From: Atherinomorus stipes | Lineage: Eukaryota; Chordata; Actinopteri; Atheriniformes; Atherinidae | NCBI GenBank assembly: GCA_023101725.1 | Contig: JALJCO010001169.1 | Coordinates: forward strand, 62,001 to 126,000 | Reading direction: 5' to 3' | Length of the DNA: 64,000 bases | Shown here: positions 59,569 to 64,000 of the stretch, piece by piece | How positions within the stretch are numbered: position 1 is the stretch's first letter | Layout: each line of letters opens with the position of its first letter | Program-made: the position numbers and the translations under genes | Notes under the pieces: generated by a model | Database searches by the model: none | Told to the model about the DNA's origin: nothing | The model's input: the letters and a program-made list of their open reading frames with translations, nothing else

Positions 59569-60522
59569 ATGGCAGCTCAAAACTTCCTGCTTCATGTCCA
59601 CATCTCCACAGATATTGTGAGGAAGATGACTTTATGCTCGCGCCCAGAATCTGTGGATAAGCTAAAAGAAATTATCAAAGAGAAGTTTAAGCTTGACTTT
59701 GACTTTGCCTTATCATATGAAGATCCAGACTTTAATGGTCAGCTTTGTTCACTTGTAGACATTGAAGAGCTTCCACAGAAAGCTGTACTAAAAGCTGTAC
59801 GGTCTGAGAGTGATGCCAGTTCAGTAGCATCAGATGACACGATAATATTGTCCCATGCCATGACTCCAGACAGAATTGAGAAATGGCCTCAGATTTTCCC
59901 AATGCCCCGTTTTTCATATGAGGTAGAGCTCATACTTGCTGAGGGAAACACTGCTTATGAGAGAACAGGAAAAGCTGTCAAGTTATCTAGGGGGCAAAAG
60001 CATGACATCCTTGAAACTCTGGCAGCTAAAATGCATAGTTTCAAAGCATACCCAAATGATAAGGAAGTTTCAATGGTAGCAGAGGCACTTGTCACTACGC
60101 ATCCTTGCCTAAAAGAGCCAGGGTCCCAGACAGGGTGGTATGGGTGGAAAAATAGTCTCAAATTTAAGATGGGAAACTACCGTGCCAAGTTAAGCAGGGC
60201 TGGATTTCAAGAGATAGCTGTAAATTCTGGAAAGAGAAGTCGAAACAATCCAGACAAAGAAGCTCCACATACTGACATCAAAAGACCCAAGAGGGCAGAA
60301 GTGAATTTCCTCCCCAATTTCCCAAAAGGGGAAGATGCTACCAGCCTTGAGCAGCTGAGACTGCAGATTGTGGATGAAGTCAAGAAGAGTGACAGAAATC
60401 ATGTTCTTATTGCAAAGTTAATGCAGACCACCTTTTCGCTGAGACGCAAAGAGATTATCAGCGATGATCTGCCTGTTGCTGAGATCCTGGAACGCTGGCC
60501 TGCCCTGCAAATGGAATCACAG
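59569..60522 (+). CDS. Second transposon protein, PB1-like and SAMD3-like, partial
   Basis: A 3' splice site ('tgttttcttag', AG at 59564-59565) lies just before the ATG. Residues 1-80 resemble a PB1/ubiquitin-like fold (FLLHVHISTDIVRKM, LSYEDPDFNGQLCSL). From about residue 100, FPMPRFSYEVELILAEG, GQKHDILETLAAKMHSF, GWYGWKNSLKFKMGNYRAKL and MQTTFSLRRKEII match a protein type repeated in teleost genomes and often annotated 'SAMD3-like'. At 60522 the codons for MESQ end in CAG|GTACAT, a splice donor. The downstream open frame to 60582 is therefore probably intron, and later exons are not identified. It likely works with the preceding transposase in the same element, for example in oligomerisation or target choice, but this is unproven. 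Confidence 0.68.
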
Positions 60523-60738
60523 GTACATTTCTTATTTTTTTTATGTGTACATGTACATACAACATACATTTTCCAAACGTGAATGGCATGAAGTTTGTAT
60601 CTACAATGGTAAAGTGTGTAACTACAATAGGGACATATGTTTTGTTACTTGTATCTCCATATTTGTAACTTGAACCCATTTTAAGAAATACACGTACGGA
60701 TTAATTCTGCAGTACAAGTAATCAGAAAATACAAGTAC

Positions 60739-63705
60739 AATTAAAGCCGCAAGCGGCGATGAAGGCCCTCGCACCTCTGGCGCCGCTCAGGCCTATGCAC
60801 CGCGTAGTCAGTGTCATGTTCTACCAGTGTGCCGAATGTCATGGCGTTTGGTTGATGTGTTAGCTCAAAATGATGATTTGAAGGTTTGTAGGGGGCGCTG
60901 TAGAGCCACATTTCAACTTCAGGAACACGTATCCATGTAATCCTTGTCATGTTCTACCAGTGTGCTGAATTTCATGGTCTTCGGTTGATCTGGTAGGCCT
61001 AAATGATCATTAGAAGGTTTGTAGGGGGCGCTGTAGAGCCACATTAAAAATTCTGGAACATGTGTCCATGTAAATGAGATCAGGTTATGAACATCATCAT
61101 CTGTGCCAAGTTTGATCGAGATCTGGCCATCCGTGTCTTATTTACAGGCACTTCCTGTCCGGAGGGGGCGGGACTAAGGTGAAAACCGGAAATGGTCATA
61201 TAGGTGTGTTCAGCATCTGACCAGCATCACACGTACCAAGTTTGGTGCAGATATCTGGTTTTATGCCAGAGTTATATGAGAGTCGTGTTTCATGGCGAGA
61301 AGGTCACCTTTTAGGCTCCGCCCCCTCCACACACTTACAGATTTCTTAATGCAGAGCACAACTAGAAATCTCACATGCCTTGTGAACACAAAGAGACCAT
61401 CGTGATGGCTGTACCATTAGCGGTCTCTGAGGAGTTAACGCAAATATGTCATCAAGAAATCGTCCGAAAAATGGCACTTTTTTCAAAATGGCCGACTTCC
61501 TGTCGTGTTAATCGAAATGGTCCAAGAGGGTTTTTTGTAGGTCCTGACATGTTCTACCACTGTGCCAAATTTCATGCTTGTGGGTCATTGTGGTGGGCGG
61601 GGCTGATCATTTGAAGATTTGTAGGGGGCGCTATTGAGCCATTTTTTAAGATTTCCGAAATATCTCCGCGTGAATGAGTTCAGGGGATGACCATCATCAT
61701 CTGTAGCAATTTTGGTGAAGATCGGACCTTTCTTTGTGTCATTTCCATGTACTTCCTGTTTCCATGGCGTTGGGCTGATATTCGCCATGGTTGCGTTTGG
61801 CGTATCAACTTGAGTTTTTTATTGTGGCATCATGGAAGGGTTTGACACGTTTGGAAGCACTTTCAAATCCATCGGCTTCATCAATGAAGTTCTGGACCCC
61901 AAGCACTGGAAAGTGACACTTCCTGTCCCCAGGGGGCGGGGCTAAGGCGAAAACCGGAAATGGTGATATAGGTGTGTTCAACATCCGGCTGGCATCCTAC
62001 GAAGCAATTTTGGTGCAGATATCTGGTTTTATGCCCGAGTTATATCAGTTTCGTGTTTCATGGCGAGAAGGTCAACTTGAAGGCTCCGCCCCCTCCACAC
62101 GCTTGCAGATTTCTGAATGCAGAGCACAACTAGAAATGTCACATGCCTTCTGAACACAAAAAGACCATCGGGGTGACCGTACCATTTGCGGTTTTTGAGG
62201 AGTTAACGCAAATGCGATGTGAGTGAAACGCCAAAATGGCCACTTTGACCCAAAATGGCCGACTTCCTGTAGACGTGGCACCACGACGTTAAGAGGCTTT
62301 TTTGTCCGCCCCGACATGTAGAACAAGTGTACCGAGTTTCGTAAAAATCGGTGACATGCAGTTCTGGGGACCTTGCAAAAGGTGGCGCTAGAGCTCACTT
62401 TCGCCCGAGCGGTCACGAAAACGGCAAATTATGAAATTTTTCGATTTTAAATGGGGGGGTAGCCAAAATTTGGTGACTTTTCGAGCATGTTCAGGCCCCC
62501 AAAAATGCGATTCATTTGACGGGAGAATAAGAATAATAAGAATTAAAGCCGCAAGCGGCGATGAAGGCCCTCGCACCTCTGGCGCCGCTCAGGCCTATGC
62601 ACCGCGTTGTCTGTGTCATGTTCTACCAGTGTGCCGGATTTCATGGCGTTTGGTTGATGTGGAAGCACAGAATCATCATTTGAAGCTTTGTAGGGGGCGC
62701 TGTAGAGCCGCATTTACACTTTAGGAACACGTGTCCGATGAATCCATGTCATGTTCTACCAGTGTGCTGAATTTCATGGCCTTCGGTTGATCCGGTAGGC
62801 CAAAATGGTCATTTTAAGGTTTCTAGGGGGCGCTATAGAGCCACAAAGGAAATTCTGGAACATGTGTCCATGTAAATGAGATCAGGTTATGAACATCATC
62901 ATCTGTGCCAAGTTTGGTAGAGATCTGGCCATCCGTGTCTTATTTACAGGCACTTCCTGTTCCTAAGGGGGCGGGGCTAAGGTGAAAACCGGAAATGGTC
63001 ATACAGGTGTGTTCAGCATCTGACCAGCATCACACGTAGCAATTTTGGTGCAGATATCTGTTTTTATGCCCGAGTTATATCAGTTTCGTGTTTCATGGCG
63101 AGAAGGTCAACTTAAAGGCTCCGCCCCCTCCACACGCTTCCAGATTTCTGAATGCAGAGCACAACTAGAAATGTCACAAGCCTTGTGAACACAAAGAGAC
63201 CATCGGGATGACCGTACCATTTGCGGTTTATGAGGAGTTAACGCTAATGCGACGTGAGTAAAACGCCAAAATGGCCACTTTGACCCAAAATGGCCGACTT
63301 CCTGTACACTTTTGACCACGACATTAAGAGGCTTTTTTGTCCGCCCCGACATGTAGAATAAGTGTACCGAGTTTCGTGCAAATCGGTGACATGCAGTTCT
63401 GGGGACTTTACAAAAGGTGGCGCTCTCGCGCAGTTTTGCCCGAGCGGTCATGAAAACACCAAAATACGAAATTTTTCAGATTCGTCTGGGGGGGTAGCCA
63501 AAATCTTGGGACTTTTCAAGCATGTTCAGGCCCCCAAAAATGCAATTCATTTATGAGAAGAAAAAGAATAAGAATAAGAATAATAAACATTTGCAGAACA
63601 ATAGGCCTTCGCACCGCCTTCGGTGCTCGGGCCTAATAAGAATAACGAAGAATAAACGCTTGCATTACAATAGGCCTTCGCACCGCCTTCGGTGCTCGGG
63701 CCTAA
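60739..63705. repeat. Tandem block of a terminal-hairpin repeat family
   Basis: Two tandem units start with the same TTAAAGCCGCAAGCGGCGAT (60741 and 62543), containing a GCCGC-AA-GCGGC hairpin. The first unit (about 1.8 kb) contains an extra internal copy of its middle part: 'cacttcctgt' plus a GGGGGCGG block recurs at about 61148, 61918 and 62951. Both units end in 'ggcccccaaaaatgc' and AATAAG runs. Mirror-like frames of 114 codons on the minus strand (62072-62416, 63107-63451) merely reflect unit similarity. It is non-coding. Family uncertain; see the hairpin entry. Confidence 0.8.
63604..63705. repeat. Duplicated 3' hairpin end (GCACCGCCTTCGGTGC)
   Basis: GCACCGCCTTCGGTGC followed by TCGGGCCTAA occurs twice, 69 bases apart (hairpins at 63611-63626 and 63680-63695; CTAA at 63633-63636 and 63702-63705). 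A stem-loop shortly before a CTRR-type end is reminiscent of Helitron/Helentron 3' ends. Confidence 0.6.
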
Positions 63706-64000
63706 ATACACTACTCCAGAACCAATCAGATTTCTCTAACCTCTGTTCACAACCAAAAGTACTGCCAAAGCTCATCTGAACAAGGCCACCGTGACTGACA
63801 GCGCTCTGAAGATGAGTTGTTTGTGGATAAACAAAAGGTTTTTATGATAAACCGCTGCATACGTGTTCAGCAGCCGCTCCAAAGGAACAAAGCTGACAAT
63901 TTTACTCATGGAAGGTAATAAGATCACAACATGTTTAAGAATTGTTAGTGGAATTAGTCGATAGCAGAAACATGTCTTTCCATCTTCAGAGAGAAACCTT
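63706..64000. other. Window end, nothing recognised
   Basis: No motif links this stretch to the interrupted second CACTA gene, though it could be its intron. Confidence 0.4.

Larger units (their letters stand above)
55577..60741 (+). mobile_element. CACTA/EnSpm-like transposon carrying two genes
   Basis: The left terminus CACTGTAAGACCAAACAG at 55577, preceded by ATA, fits the CACTA/CACTG ends of EnSpm-type elements. It is followed by a CpG-rich leader, a transposase-like gene (56756-59458) and a second gene (from 59569). The matching right terminus (...CAGTG) is not in the window. The element either continues past 64000 with the 60.7-63.7 kb repeat inserted in it, or has lost its 3' end. Genes this long and unbroken amid decayed elements suggest relatively recent activity. 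Confidence 0.65.

Noticed and set aside
60464..60679. Frames overlapping the end of the second CACTA gene
   Set aside because: Shadow frames in other phases; the region after 60522 reads like an intron.
62072..63451. Two similar 114-codon minus-strand frames (62072-62416 and 63107-63451)
   Set aside because: They lie in equivalent places of two tandem repeat units, so similarity is explained by the repeat; no domain, start context or splice sites.

Overview
This window looks like nuclear DNA of a ray-finned fish, probably a percomorph teleost. It is AT-rich and almost gene-free. It is packed with repeat types common in teleosts: Tc1-like transposons, hAT and PIF/Harbinger miniatures, TTAA-target elements, CR1/L2-like and RTE-like LINEs, and a CACTA-like element. 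I found no bacterial, organellar or viral features and no rRNA or tRNA. No host gene can be named. The only host-exon candidate is a 216-base open stretch with splice sites at 7848-8063.

Layout. 1-10 kb: foldback and Tc1 relics, an RTE-type LINE tail, the candidate exon and two adjacent TTAA-flanked miniatures. 10-12 kb: a deleted LINE on the minus strand and a hAT end. 15-21 kb: a hAT relic with a near-perfect 8-bp duplication, then a Harbinger-like element holding a TTAA element that itself holds a hAT-like miniature. 23-30 kb: a TTAA element nested in a TTAA element, a poly(G)/poly(A) run, a miniature with a 9-bp duplication, and a 748-bp foldback. 30-32 kb: two minus-strand Tc1 transposase relics.

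34-43 kb is the structural highlight. One minus-strand LINE is split by a hAT element. The hAT is split by a Tc1 element. The Tc1 transposase gene is split by a Harbinger miniature and by a second hAT, and that second hAT carries two more miniatures. Nearly every junction can be placed to the base from target-site duplications, so the order of insertion can be read directly. 43-50 kb continues with Tc1, Harbinger and hAT relics and a retroposed segment with a 15-bp duplication. 50.6-53.7 kb is a Tc1 element split by a strange, purine-rich segment that may be poor-quality sequence.

55.6-60.7 kb holds the only intact long genes. They are a 900-residue protein with four C2H2 zinc fingers and CACTA/EnSpm-like transposase features, and a second protein with a PB1-like start and a region resembling the teleost 'SAMD3-like' repeat proteins. 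They lie downstream of a CACTG terminus, with a CpG-rich promoter-like stretch and splice signals. They probably form a two-gene DNA transposon whose 3' part is outside the window or displaced by the following repeat. 60.7-63.7 kb is a tandem repeat block with hairpins at both ends, possibly rolling-circle (Helentron-like) in origin.

Most 'genes' here belong to transposons and do not work together as a host pathway. The exception is the CACTA pair, which plausibly cooperate in one element's transposition. Family names rest on recognised motifs, termini and target duplications; no database search was possible.
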